Part shown: piece after piece, positions 6,861 through 14,403 of the stretch
Layout of the letters: each line of letters opens with the position of its first letter
Numbering within the stretch: the stretch's first letter is position 1
Origin: an uncultured Bacteroidales bacterium
GTDB taxonomy: Bacteria; Bacteroidota; Bacteroidia; Bacteroidales; UBA3663
DNA: 19,472 nt
Assembly: GCA_937899265.1 (NCBI GenBank)
Contig: CALBPV010000022.1
Coordinates: 1-19,472 of the forward strand
Reading direction: 5' to 3'
Position numbers and translations under genes: made by a program
Notes under the pieces: model-generated
Told to the model about the DNA's origin: nothing
The model's database searches: none
What the model saw: the letters and a program-made list of their open reading frames with translations, nothing else

Positions 6861-8134
6861 CGACCTATCTTTATCCGGACCGTTCGCAATGGGCCGAAAT
6901 CGTAAAGCGCCCTACGTTCGACAACTCGCAACTCCGCGACCTTGTATTCGGTCTTCTCACGCAGATTCGCGAAGGGGGAGACCTGATGCTGAAAGCGCTG
7001 GAAGAGAAATTCGACCGCGTCCGGCTCGATTCCTTACAAGTGTCGGAAGCCGAGTTTGACGAAGCCCGCAAGAACATCGACCCTGCGCTGGCCGAAGCCA
7101 TCGACCGCGCCGAAGCCAATATTGCAAAGTTTCACGAGTCGCAACGCCACACATATAGCAAAGTGGAGACCACGCCCGGAGTTTTCTGCTGGCAGAAAGC
7201 TGTTCCCATCGACAAAGTGGGACTCTATGTGCCGGGGGGAACGGCACCGCTCTTCTCGACGGTCCTGATGCTGGCCATTCCTGCCCGTATTGCAGGATGT
7301 CCCGAGATAGTGTTGTGCACACCGCCTTCGAAGGACGGAAGTGTGAATCGCGCCATTCTCTATGCCGCATGGAAAGCCGGAGTGACGAAAGTCTTCAAGC
7401 TGGGCGGTGTACAGGCTATTGCTGCAATGGCCTACGGTTCGGAGAGTGTGCCGAAAGTTTATAAAATCTTCGGTCCCGGCAATCAGTATGTCCAAATGGC
7501 CAAACAACTTGTGTCGCTGCGCGATGTGGCTATCGACATGCCGGCAGGCCCCTCCGAAGTGGCTGTGGTGGCCGACGGTTCGAGCCAGCCCGCTTATGTG
7601 GCATCGGATTTCCTCTCACAGGCCGAACACGGTGCCGACTCGCAGGCGATGCTTTTCACCACCGACGAAGCGTTTGCCAATACTTTCACAGCCGAGATGG
7701 AACGTCAGCTGGCGCAACTCAAACGGCAGGAACTGACACAGAAATCCGTATCGCACAGTAAGATTGTGGTGCTCCGCAACGACGATGAACTCATGGACAT
7801 TGTGAACGAATATGCGCCGGAACACCTTATTATAAATACTGCAAACTACAGGCAGCTGGCCGAAAAGGTACGCAACGCCGGAAGTGTCTTCCTGGGACCT
7901 TACAGCTGTGAGAGTGCGGGCGACTATGCGTCCGGCACCAACCATACGCTTCCCACCAACGGCTATGCCAAAGCCTACAACGGAGTGAACCTCGACAGCT
8001 ATATGCGCAAAATCACTTTCCAGGAACTCTCCCGGGAAGGCCTTGAGCAGCTCGGAGCCGTCATCATGACGATGGCCGAAAACGAACAGCTCGATGCTCA
8101 CCGCAACGCTGTGGCTGTCAGATTAAAGAAATAA
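6857..8134 (+). CDS. hisD: Histidinol dehydrogenase
   Basis: Catalyses the last two steps of histidine synthesis, oxidising L-histidinol to L-histidine with two NAD+ and one zinc. The 425-residue protein has the family's zinc ligands: Q255 and H258 in SQAEHG, D356 and H415. The catalytic pair E322-H323 stands in YAPEHL. The NAD-binding and GPSEV segments (about 231-240) are also intact, and the length is normal. It starts inside the hisG stop codon (ATGA) and ends 6 bases before hisC, so it is translated as part of the same operon. I see nothing unusual in it. Confidence 0.97.
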   Translation: MTTYLYPDRSQWAEIVKRPTFDNSQLRDLVFGLLTQIREGGDLMLKALEEKFDRVRLDSLQVSEAEFDEARKNIDPALAEAIDRAEANIAKFHESQRHTYSKVETTPGVFCWQKAVPIDKVGLYVPGGTAPLFSTVLMLAIPARIAGCPEIVLCTPPSKDGSVNRAILYAAWKAGVTKVFKLGGVQAIAAMAYGSESVPKVYKIFGPGNQYVQMAKQLVSLRDVAIDMPAGPSEVAVVADGSSQPAYVASDFLSQAEHGADSQAMLFTTDEAFANTFTAEMERQLAQLKRQELTQKSVSHSKIVVLRNDDELMDIVNEYAPEHLIINTANYRQLAEKVRNAGSVFLGPYSCESAGDYASGTNHTLPTNGYAKAYNGVNLDSYMRKITFQELSREGLEQLGAVIMTMAENEQLDAHRNAVAVRLKK

Positions 8135-8140
8135 ACACCT

Positions 8141-9175
8141 ATGCTCAAAGATTTAGTCCGTCCCAATATCCTGACTCTCGAACCTTACTCGTGTGCCCGC
8201 AATGAGTTCACGGGGGAGGCTCGCGTCTATGTGGATGCCAACGAGAATCCCTACAACAACGGCGTGAACCGCTATCCCGACCCGATGCAAACGGCTGTAA
8301 AACGCAAGGTTGCAGCCCTCAAAGGAGTGCGCGAGTCACAGATTTTTTTGGGCAACGGCTCGGACGAAGCCATAGACCTGCCCTTCCGCATCTTCTGTCG
8401 TCCGGGCATCGACAACGTGGTGGCTCCTGCGCCGACCTACGGCATGTATCAGGTGTGTGCCGACATCAACGATGTGGAATACCGTGCAGTGCCCATGAAA
8501 CCCGATTTCCAGCTGGATATCGAAGCCATGAAGGCTCGCATCGATGCCAACACGAAACTCGTCTTCCTCTGTTCCCCCAACAATCCCACAGGCAATGCGC
8601 TCTGCTGGGAGGACATCCAGTGGTTCCTCGACCACTTTGCAGGCATCACGATTGTGGACGAAGCCTACATCGACTTCTCATCCAAACCCTCGTTGCTGAA
8701 GGAATTGAATCGTTATCCCCGCATGATGGTCCTGCAGACTTTCTCCAAAGCGTGGGGACAGGCTGCCATCCGTCTCGGTATGGCCTTTGCCGGAGAGGAA
8801 ATCATCCGTCTGATGACCAATGTGAAATATCCCTACAACGTCAATATTCTCACCCAGCAGCAGGCGCTCAAGGTGCTCGACAATGCGGGGGAGAAGGACA
8901 AAGCCGTGAGGGAGATTCTGCAACAGCGGGACACACTTCGCGACCGGCTTAACACGCTCGAATGCGTCGATAAGATTTATCCCAGCGATGCCAATTTCCT
9001 GCTGGTGAAAGTCTATGACGCCGACAATACCTACAAATTCCTTGCCGACAGAGGAATCATCGTACGCAACCGCAATCGTGTGACACTCTGTCAGGGATGT
9101 CTGCGCATCACCGTAGGCACACCCGCCGAGAACGAAGAAATCATCACTGCGCTCAAAGAATATAAAATAGGATGA
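8141..9175 (+). CDS. hisC: Histidinol-phosphate aminotransferase
   Basis: A PLP enzyme that transfers an amino group from glutamate to imidazole-acetol phosphate, giving histidinol phosphate. The 344-residue protein shows the fold-type I aminotransferase landmarks: N-terminal DANENPY, N148 in SPNNPTGN, D173 and Y176 in VDEAYIDF, and K203 in FSKAWGQ as the lysine that holds PLP, with R211 after it. The order SKAWGQAAIRLG differs slightly from the usual SKAWGLAGLRLG but keeps every functional residue. It sits 6 bases after hisD and its stop overlaps the hisB ATG (9172-9175). Its product is the substrate of the HisB phosphatase domain encoded next door. Confidence 0.96.
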   Translation: MLKDLVRPNILTLEPYSCARNEFTGEARVYVDANENPYNNGVNRYPDPMQTAVKRKVAALKGVRESQIFLGNGSDEAIDLPFRIFCRPGIDNVVAPAPTYGMYQVCADINDVEYRAVPMKPDFQLDIEAMKARIDANTKLVFLCSPNNPTGNALCWEDIQWFLDHFAGITIVDEAYIDFSSKPSLLKELNRYPRMMVLQTFSKAWGQAAIRLGMAFAGEEIIRLMTNVKYPYNVNILTQQQALKVLDNAGEKDKAVREILQQRDTLRDRLNTLECVDKIYPSDANFLLVKVYDADNTYKFLADRGIIVRNRNRVTLCQGCLRITVGTPAENEEIITALKEYKIG

Positions 9176-10302
9176 AAAAAGTATTGTTTGTCGATCGCGA
9201 CGGCACCTTGATTGTCGAACCGCCTGTAACCTATCAGGTGGACAGTTACGACAAGTTGGAGTTTGTCCCCAAGGTCATCTCTTCGCTCGCCCTCATTCGC
9301 GAGAAACTCGATTGGGAACTGGCAATGGTGACCAATCAGGACGGTCTCGGGTCGGAAAATTACCCGATTGCATCCTTTCAGGGTCCTCACGACCTGATGT
9401 TGCGGACGTTGGAAGGAGAGGGGATTGTGTTCGACGACATCTTCATCGACCCGTCTTGGCCCGCCGACAATGCGCCTACCCGCAAACCCGGCACAGCGAT
9501 GCTGACCAAATATTTTGATGACGAAGTCTATGATTTGGCCGGTTCCATTGTCGTTGGCGACCGCGTGACCGACATTCAGTTGGCCCATAATCTCGGGTGC
9601 AAGGGCATTCTCCTGCAACCTTTTGAAGCCGGAAAGCAAATGCTCGAAGAAGCCGGATTGACCGACGACTGTATGCTCATCACCGAGAGCTGGCCCGACA
9701 TTGCAGCCTGCCTGATAGGAGGGGAGCGTACGGCGGAAGTTCATCGTGCTACCCGCGAAACCGACATCCGCATCCGCGTCAATCTCGACGGACACGGACA
9801 GTCCAGGATTTCTACCGGACTGGGATTCTTCGACCACATGCTCGACCAGATAGCCAAACATTCGGGTATGGATCTCGAAGTGGAGGCTCACGGCGATTTC
9901 GAAGTCGATGAACACCACACCATCGAAGATACGGCCATCGTTTTGGGCGAAGTCATTGCCCGGGCTTTGGGTGACAAGAGGGGCATCGGACGTTACGGCT
10001 TCTGTCTGCCTATGGACGATTGTCTCTGTCAGGTAGCCCTCGATTTCGGAGGACGTCCTTGGCTGGTGTGGGATGCCCAATTCCACCGCGAAAAGGTGGG
10101 GGAGATGCCTACTGAAATGTTCCTCCATTTCTTCAAATCCTTCTCAGATGCTGCGCGCATCAATCTCAACATCAAGGCAGAAGGGGAAAACGAGCACCAC
10201 AAAATCGAGGGAATCTTCAAAGCCCTCGCGCGCGCGCTCAAGATGGCCATTCGTCGCGACATCACCCACATGGAACTGCCTTCGTCGAAGGGTTTGCTCT
10301 GA
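9172..10302 (+). CDS. hisB: Bifunctional histidinol-phosphatase / imidazoleglycerol-phosphate dehydratase
   Basis: Two enzymes in one 376-residue chain. Residues about 1-165 are a HAD-type histidinol-phosphate phosphatase, with nucleophile D8 and acid/base D10 in DRDGT and the later GDRVTD motif. Residues about 187-376 are imidazoleglycerol-phosphate dehydratase, with the metal-binding His/Asp/Glu sets GFFDHMLDQIAKHSG, DEHHTIEDTA and ENEHHKIEG. In enterobacterial HisB the phosphatase domain holds a structural zinc through C93, H95, C101 and C103; here the matching stretch is D93-P-S-W-P-A-D-N-A-P-T, so none of the ligands is present. I recall Bacteroides homologs that also lack them, so this is probably a lineage trait and not damage. 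Fusion and length are normal for the bifunctional form. Confidence 0.96.
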   Translation: MKKVLFVDRDGTLIVEPPVTYQVDSYDKLEFVPKVISSLALIREKLDWELAMVTNQDGLGSENYPIASFQGPHDLMLRTLEGEGIVFDDIFIDPSWPADNAPTRKPGTAMLTKYFDDEVYDLAGSIVVGDRVTDIQLAHNLGCKGILLQPFEAGKQMLEEAGLTDDCMLITESWPDIAACLIGGERTAEVHRATRETDIRIRVNLDGHGQSRISTGLGFFDHMLDQIAKHSGMDLEVEAHGDFEVDEHHTIEDTAIVLGEVIARALGDKRGIGRYGFCLPMDDCLCQVALDFGGRPWLVWDAQFHREKVGEMPTEMFLHFFKSFSDAARINLNIKAEGENEHHKIEGIFKALARALKMAIRRDITHMELPSSKGLL

Positions 10303-10332
10303 AACAGATTCAAAATCATTTATCATTTATAT

Positions 10333-11214
10333 ATGTCAAGAAAGATTCAAGGCATGGGCATTGCCCTTATCACGCCTTTCAAAAGCGACTTTTCGGTCGA
10401 TTATGATGCTCTGCGCCACTTGGTTCGTTATCAGATAGACGGCGGCGCAGACTTCCTGGCCATCCTTGTCACAACAGCCGAAACTCCCACGCTCACAGCG
10501 GAAGAGAAGGCCAATATCAAACAACTTGTGGTCGAGGAAGTCAAGGGACAGATTCCCATCGTGATTGGCTGTGGCGGCAATAATACCCAAGCCGTTGTCA
10601 ACGAACTCCAAACGGGAGACTTCCACGATGTCGATGCCATTCTGAGCGTTGTTCCCTACTACAACAAACCCTCGCAGGAAGGACTTTATCAGCACTTCAA
10701 AGCCATCGCACAGGCTTCTCCCGTGCCGGTCATTCTGTATAATGTGCCCGGTCGTGTGGGTGTCAATATGACGGCTGCAACGACGTTGCGGTTGGCCAAC
10801 GATTGCGAAAACATCATTGCCATCAAGGAAGCGTCCGGCAATTTCGACCAGATAGACGACATCATCAAGAACAAACCTCGTAATTTCAACGTTCTTTCTG
10901 GCGACGATGGCATCACATTCCCGTTGATAACCCTGGGCGCTGTAGGTGTCATTTCGGTCATCGGAAATGCTTTCCCCAAGGAGTTCAGCCGTATGGTACG
11001 CCTCGCCATAGAAGGAGACTACCAGAACGCTTTGCCCATTCATCACCGTTTTGCCGAGCTCTTCAAACTTCTCTTTGTCGATGGCAATCCTGCCGGTGTG
11101 AAGGCGATGCTTAACGCTATGGGTCGTTGCGAGAATGTTTTGCGTTTGCCTTTGGTTCCGACACGCATCACAACATTCGAGAAGATTCAGTCGATTCTCA
11201 ATTCGCTGAAATAA
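10333..11214 (+). CDS. dapA: 4-hydroxy-tetrahydrodipicolinate synthase
   Basis: Condenses pyruvate with aspartate semialdehyde, the first committed step toward diaminopimelate and lysine. The 293-residue TIM-barrel protein has Schiff-base K165 (IIAIKEASGN), Y136 (ILYNVPGR), Y110 (VPYYNKP) and T47/T48 in VTTAETPTL. Most bacteria have GTTGES at the last site; the TAET form is, as I recall, usual in Bacteroides. It begins 30 bases after hisB with no promoter box in between, so it is probably transcribed from the hisG promoter, though an internal promoter cannot be excluded. A hairpin terminator follows at 11281. The link between the his genes and lysine/cell-wall synthesis is a matter of position only. 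Confidence 0.96.
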   Translation: MSRKIQGMGIALITPFKSDFSVDYDALRHLVRYQIDGGADFLAILVTTAETPTLTAEEKANIKQLVVEEVKGQIPIVIGCGGNNTQAVVNELQTGDFHDVDAILSVVPYYNKPSQEGLYQHFKAIAQASPVPVILYNVPGRVGVNMTAATTLRLANDCENIIAIKEASGNFDQIDDIIKNKPRNFNVLSGDDGITFPLITLGAVGVISVIGNAFPKEFSRMVRLAIEGDYQNALPIHHRFAELFKLLFVDGNPAGVKAMLNAMGRCENVLRLPLVPTRITTFEKIQSILNSLK

Positions 11215-11230
11215 CAGAGATATCCCGACA

Positions 11231-11275
11231 TTCATCCTTCAAAAATTCATCCTTCAAAAATTCATCCTTCAAAAA
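11231..11275. repeat. Three perfect copies of a 15-bp repeat
   Basis: TTCATCCTTCAAAAA occurs three times head to tail without a mismatch, between the dapA stop and its terminator. It is not part of any gene. Confidence 0.95.
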
Positions 11276-11280
11276 TACAC

Positions 11281-11320
11281 ATCCCGGCAGACACTCAAAT
11301 CTGTCGGGATAGTTTGTTTC
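11281..11320 (+). terminator. Rho-independent terminator of the his-dapA cluster
   Basis: ATCCCGGCAGA (11281-11291) and TCTGTCGGGAT (11300-11310) form an 11-bp stem with one G-T pair and an 8-base loop, followed by a T-rich stretch (AGTTTGTTTCC). On the other strand the stem is followed by GTGTATTTTT, so it may also stop transcription coming from pyrD. Confidence 0.85.
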
Positions 11321-11321
11321 C

Positions 11322-11388
11322 TTATATATAATAAGGTGTGATAGCTTATTTATAATATGGTGTAATAGCTTATTTATAATATGGTGTA
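11322..11388. repeat. 24-bp AT-rich repeat, about 2.8 copies
   Basis: Units begin at 11322, 11346 and 11370; the core is TTATTTATAATATGGTGTA and the full unit ends in ATAGC. Copies 1 and 2 differ at three bases, and copy 3 matches copy 2 for 19 bases before breaking off. Confidence 0.9.
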
Positions 11389-11467
11389 TCCATCTTCTCG
11401 GGGAAGAGAAATAACAAGCAACTTAACATAACTCGGATTAGAATTTTTCGCCGAAAGATTTCTTGAA

Positions 11468-11551
11468 GTCTTCGGAATTGTCAGATTTGGCAGATGTATC
11501 TGATTACTCTGACTATCCCGATGATTCTGATTTTCCCGACTGATTATCCGA
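11468..11551. repeat. Degenerate 9-bp repeat array
   Basis: Eight consecutive 9-mers (11468-11539) follow the pattern N4-T-C/G-N-G-A, for example TGTATCTGA, TTACTCTGA, CTATCCCGA, TGATTCTGA, with a ninth after a 3-base shift (11543-11551). The period is three codons, so one plus-strand frame reads a Ser-Asp-Tyr/Pro-rich peptide up to TGA at 11541. That frame has no ATG after the upstream TAG, so I do not call it a gene. Confidence 0.8.
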
Positions 11552-11561
11552 GTTCTTGGGA

Positions 11562-12473
11562 TTATACTTTGAGAGCGCCGACAATTTCGTTCACGTCCTT
11601 GATTCCGTGACGATCCAGATACTCATTGATGCCGTCCACGATTTTGACGGTCACAGCGGGATCTATAAAGTTGGCGGTTCCGACTTCGATGGCTCGTGCA
11701 CCGCAGAGCATGAATTCGACGGCGTCTGTGGCATTCATGATTCCGCCCAACCCTACGATGGGAATCTGGACGGCATGATAAACCTGCCATACACAACGCA
11801 GCGCGATGGGTTTTACGGCAGCACCCGACAGACCTCCCGTGACGGTTGACAATATGGGCCGCTGACGTTCGGCATCGACTGCCATAGCCAGCACGGTGTT
11901 GATGAGCGACACGGCATCTGCGCCGGCTCCTTCAACCGCTTTTGCAATCTCGGCCACAGAGGTCACGTTGGGCGTCAGTTTGACGATGATAGGCTTCTTA
12001 TATGCCTCTCTGACAGCGCTTACGACCTGTGCTGCCATTTCGGGTTGCGTACCGAAAGTCATACCGCCGGCTTTCACGTTGGGGCACGAAATATTGAGCT
12101 CAATACAAGGCAATCCTTCCACTTCGTTCAGCATCCTGGCACCTTCGCGATAGTCATCGACAGAACTGCCCGACAGGTTGACTATCACATTCGTGTCGTA
12201 ACCCTTGATTCGGGGCCAAATGTGGTCGATGAAGTACGCTACGCCTTTGTTTTGCAATCCTACGGCATTAATCATTCCGCTGGGCGTTTCTGCCAGTCGC
12301 GGATAGGCATTACCCTGTCTGGGATGCAGTGTAGTGCCTTTCACGATGAAGCCGCCGAGACGGTTCAAGTCAATAAAATCAGCAAACTCTTCGCCGTAAC
12401 CGAACGTTCCGGAAGCTGTCAAAACGGGGTTTTTGAAATCTATTCCCGCAATATTTATACCTAATTGAGCCAT
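11562..12473 (-). CDS. pyrD: Dihydroorotate dehydrogenase B, catalytic subunit
   Basis: FMN enzyme that oxidises dihydroorotate to orotate in pyrimidine synthesis. The 303-residue protein is of class 1B: it has the catalytic cysteine C130 in NISCPNVKAGG (class 2 enzymes have a serine there), K45 and K165 at the FMN/substrate site, N99 in VNLSG, and the C-terminal FMN phosphate loops (GLGGIMNATDA, CGARAIEVGTA). Class 1B enzymes work as a complex with the PyrK electron-transfer subunit, and pyrK lies 18 bases upstream on the same strand, so both the type and the pairing agree. It is soluble and uses NAD+ through PyrK rather than quinone. Confidence 0.97.
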   Translation of the reverse strand: MAQLGINIAGIDFKNPVLTASGTFGYGEEFADFIDLNRLGGFIVKGTTLHPRQGNAYPRLAETPSGMINAVGLQNKGVAYFIDHIWPRIKGYDTNVIVNLSGSSVDDYREGARMLNEVEGLPCIELNISCPNVKAGGMTFGTQPEMAAQVVSAVREAYKKPIIVKLTPNVTSVAEIAKAVEGAGADAVSLINTVLAMAVDAERQRPILSTVTGGLSGAAVKPIALRCVWQVYHAVQIPIVGLGGIMNATDAVEFMLCGARAIEVGTANFIDPAVTVKIVDGINEYLDRHGIKDVNEIVGALKV

Positions 12474-12491
12474 ATAAATCAGTCTTTTGTT

Positions 12492-13295
12492 TTACCACTT
12501 CAAACGGTTCACATCAAATACCGGACCTTCCTTGCAGACGCAGAGATTGCCTTCTTTCGTATCCTCTACGCAGCAGAGACAAACGCCCAATCCGCAAGCC
12601 ATTTTGTTTTCGAGCGACACCTCGCAGAATTCGGGTTCTGCCGTCATTGCCCAGTCTTTCACTTTGGCATAAACGGCCTTCATCATGGGGCTCGGACCGC
12701 AGACCCTGATGGCGTCAAAATCGCCCTCCTGGAAGGCTGTATGTTGGGTTACAAAACCCTTCTGACAATCGTATCCCGGAATGGTGGAACCGTCTTCAGT
12801 GGTAATCAATACGGTTCCGAATCGGGCGTATTCTTCCAGACGAACCAAGTCTTTGGCCGAACGTCCGCCCAGCAGAAAAGTCACTTTCTTCTGCATCTCA
12901 CTGAGAGCTACTCCGAGCTCCAACAAGGGAGCAATTCCCACACCTCCGCCCACCAGCAGATAGCTGTTCTTGTGTGCATCGAGCTTGAATCCGGTTCCCA
13001 GCGGATAGACCATATTGAGCGAATCGCCCTCTTTGAGCGTTGCGAGACGGTTGGTGCCGCGACCTGCTTTCTGGATAAGAAGCTCCATCGTGTTGGCCTC
13101 GTAATCGACGCGATGAATCGAAATCGGACGGCGGAGAAAAACAGATGGGTCGTTATCGACACGAATTTCAACGAACTGTCCGGGCTCGCACTTTTCAATC
13201 TTCACCGACGGGTCGGCGGGTATCAGGCGCAAGAGGTACAGACGGTCGTTCAGCGTCAAATTCGCTGTAACGCGATATTCTTCGATCTTCTTCAT
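12492..13295 (-). CDS. pyrK: Dihydroorotate dehydrogenase B, electron-transfer subunit
   Basis: Carries electrons from PyrD's FMN through FAD and a [2Fe-2S] cluster to NAD+. The 267-residue protein (start at M of MKKIEEYRV) has an FAD domain with RRPISIHRV (55-63), an NAD-binding segment with GGGVGIAPLLELG (116-128) and CGPSPMM (199-205), and a C-terminal cysteine set, C234-x4-C239-x2-C242 plus C252/C254, for the iron-sulfur cluster. The frame is open to 13370, but the extra 25 residues have no family resemblance and run through AT-rich spacer, so I use 13295. No perfect TAnnTTTG box is found within about 200 bases upstream; TATCTTTT at 13318-13311 is the nearest, without a good -33 partner. 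Confidence 0.95.
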   Translation of the reverse strand: MKKIEEYRVTANLTLNDRLYLLRLIPADPSVKIEKCEPGQFVEIRVDNDPSVFLRRPISIHRVDYEANTMELLIQKAGRGTNRLATLKEGDSLNMVYPLGTGFKLDAHKNSYLLVGGGVGIAPLLELGVALSEMQKKVTFLLGGRSAKDLVRLEEYARFGTVLITTEDGSTIPGYDCQKGFVTQHTAFQEGDFDAIRVCGPSPMMKAVYAKVKDWAMTAEPEFCEVSLENKMACGLGVCLCCVEDTKEGNLCVCKEGPVFDVNRLKW

Positions 13296-13383
13296 AATTA
13301 CATACCATTTAAAAGATAAACGATTCTGGGGCAATTTTATTGTTTGGGCTCTGAAAATCCTTTTTTGCATAAATATTTTCCGG

Positions 13384-13405
13384 TGTGGTGTATTATTTCA
13401 CCACA
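13384..13405. other. 7-bp hairpin upstream of pyrK
   Basis: TGTGGTG (13384-13390) and CACCACA (13399-13405) are perfect inverted repeats around an 8-base AT loop. It lies about 90 bases upstream of the pyrK ATG and is not followed by a T-run on either strand, so it is not a standard terminator. A role in pyrKD control is possible but only a guess. Confidence 0.5.
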
Positions 13406-13631
13406 ACTTCAACTTTACCGTTTCCAGTCATTGTCGCAAGTCTATAATACGATGCCGTTTTGAAAATACAGATTCATCCATTTTATTATCTTAGTTACAG
13501 AGGGAAACTACCATCTACTCCCCTTCTTTTCGAGCTGTTTGGGCGGTTTATGCAGAAATTTTCCACAATCACTTGTTTCTCGATTTAGATTGCATGCTGT
13601 TTTTACCTTATTTTCAGACAGAATATTGCTC

Positions 13632-13680
13632 CGTGAAACATTGAATGGTTTTTGTATATTCCTCCCAGGAATGTTTCACG
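13632..13680. repeat. 11-bp perfect inverted repeat, parS-like halves turned outward
   Basis: CGTGAAACATT (13632-13642) and AATGTTTCACG (13670-13680) are perfect inverted repeats 27 bases apart. The arms contain GTGAAACA and TGTTTCAC, the two half-sites of the ParB-binding sequence TGTTTCAC-GTGAAACA, but in the reverse arrangement. There is no T-run after it. It could be an RNA hairpin, a protein operator or coincidence. Confidence 0.6.
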
Positions 13681-13790
13681 CAGATTTCTCCAAATTTCTT
13701 TTGGTGCCTTCCCTCTTTATGCAAATTTTATGCAGAAAACGGGTCGCGATTTTAACATTTCCAAATAGAAAAATTTTCTCCCTCCCCTAT

Positions 13791-13821
13791 TTTGCCATTT
13801 AAAAATAAATATGTATATTTG
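13791..13821 (+). promoter_or_regulatory. Predicted promoter of the hypothetical gene at 13867
   Basis: TTTG (13791-13794), a 19-bp spacer and TATATTTG (13814-13821) match the Bacteroides consensus exactly. Transcription would start near 13826, about 40 bases before the ATG at 13867. This excludes the in-frame ATG at 13792, which lies within the -33 box. Confidence 0.75.
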
Positions 13822-13866
13822 CAGTCGAAAAGCAACCCTTCTTTTCGTCCCAAACAGCAAAATGAT

Positions 13867-14403
13867 ATGAATCGCAAAAGTTTCGCCACCGCTCTCCTCC
13901 CCCAGCTGGCTCAATCTTGGGCCGACGGCCAGATTCCCTTCGACCAACTTGTCGCGTTCGATATATGGGAACGACTCTTCCCCAATCCCGTGATTGCGGA
14001 AGGCTCCTTCCCCGATCCCGATGACATTCCCTGGTACGACATCCGGCTGAACGCCTTCAATCTCTCTGACGGCACCCTCCTTTTGGTTTACATTCTCCCC
14101 AAGGCTCCAAACTACAAGGACGTGCAGTTTGTGGGATTGCGTCTCGACAGGAAGGAGAAGCGTTACGTCTGCTACATCCTGCGCCGTCCCAAATACATCG
14201 ACGACGAATGGGAAGTCTGCACCGTAAATCCCGACGGCAAAGAGCCCCGTTACTACGGACCTGTCAACGGCACGTGGTCGGTTCGCTGTTTCCGACTCAC
14301 AATTGATGCGATTCCATTTCGACAGGTGAACCGCCGACCTTGGGAAATTGTCAAGGGCGTAATCAGGGGGCTCGCCAATCAACAACCCGACATTGACGGA
14401 TAG
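13867..14403 (+). CDS. Hypothetical protein, soluble, unrecognised family
   Basis: A 178-residue protein that I do not recognise. It has no signal peptide, lipobox or clear membrane segment, so it should be cytoplasmic. It is rich in aromatic residues, prolines and acidic/basic pairs, with short alternating strands (for example GTLLLVYILP and YVCYILRRP) typical of a small alpha/beta or beta-rich fold; the N-terminal 35 residues look helical. I see no metal-binding Cys/His cluster, nucleotide loop or DNA-binding helix. Codon use resembles the neighbours, and it has its own well-formed promoter, so it is probably a real expressed gene. The start at 13867 is set by the promoter; ATG 13792 in the same frame lies upstream of the predicted transcript. 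It stands alone between pyrK and uvrB. Confidence 0.8.
   Translation: MNRKSFATALLPQLAQSWADGQIPFDQLVAFDIWERLFPNPVIAEGSFPDPDDIPWYDIRLNAFNLSDGTLLLVYILPKAPNYKDVQFVGLRLDRKEKRYVCYILRRPKYIDDEWEVCTVNPDGKEPRYYGPVNGTWSVRCFRLTIDAIPFRQVNRRPWEIVKGVIRGLANQQPDIDG

Larger units (their letters stand above)
11215..11561. other. Gap between convergent dapA and pyrD, repeat-rich
   Basis: No convincing gene lies in these 347 bases. In order they hold a 15-bp tandem repeat, a terminator hairpin, a 24-bp repeat and a 9-bp degenerate repeat. A 9-bp inverted pair, AACTCGGAT (11430-11438) and ATCCGAGTT (11546-11554), brackets the 9-bp array. Confidence 0.8.
13296..13866. other. AT-rich gap between divergent pyrK and a hypothetical gene
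   Basis: These 571 bases hold no gene I can support. A plus-strand frame at 13539-13802 (87 codons) lacks a promoter or recognisable protein features and is likely chance. Visible elements are a 7-bp hairpin near pyrK, a 12-bp direct repeat TTTATGCAGAAA (13547-13558 and 13727-13738), an 11-bp inverted repeat at 13632-13680, and the promoter of the next gene at 13791-13821. A small RNA cannot be excluded. Confidence 0.7.

Noticed and set aside
11442..11540. Possible small Ser/Asp/Tyr-rich protein from the 9-bp array
   Set aside because: No start codon after the in-frame TAG at 11439 and no promoter; better explained as a repeat.
13539..13802. 87-codon plus-strand frame in the pyrK-hypothetical gap
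   Set aside because: It runs through the inverted repeat and the -33 box of the next gene, has no promoter, and its composition (F, L, R rich) is that of AT-rich spacer.
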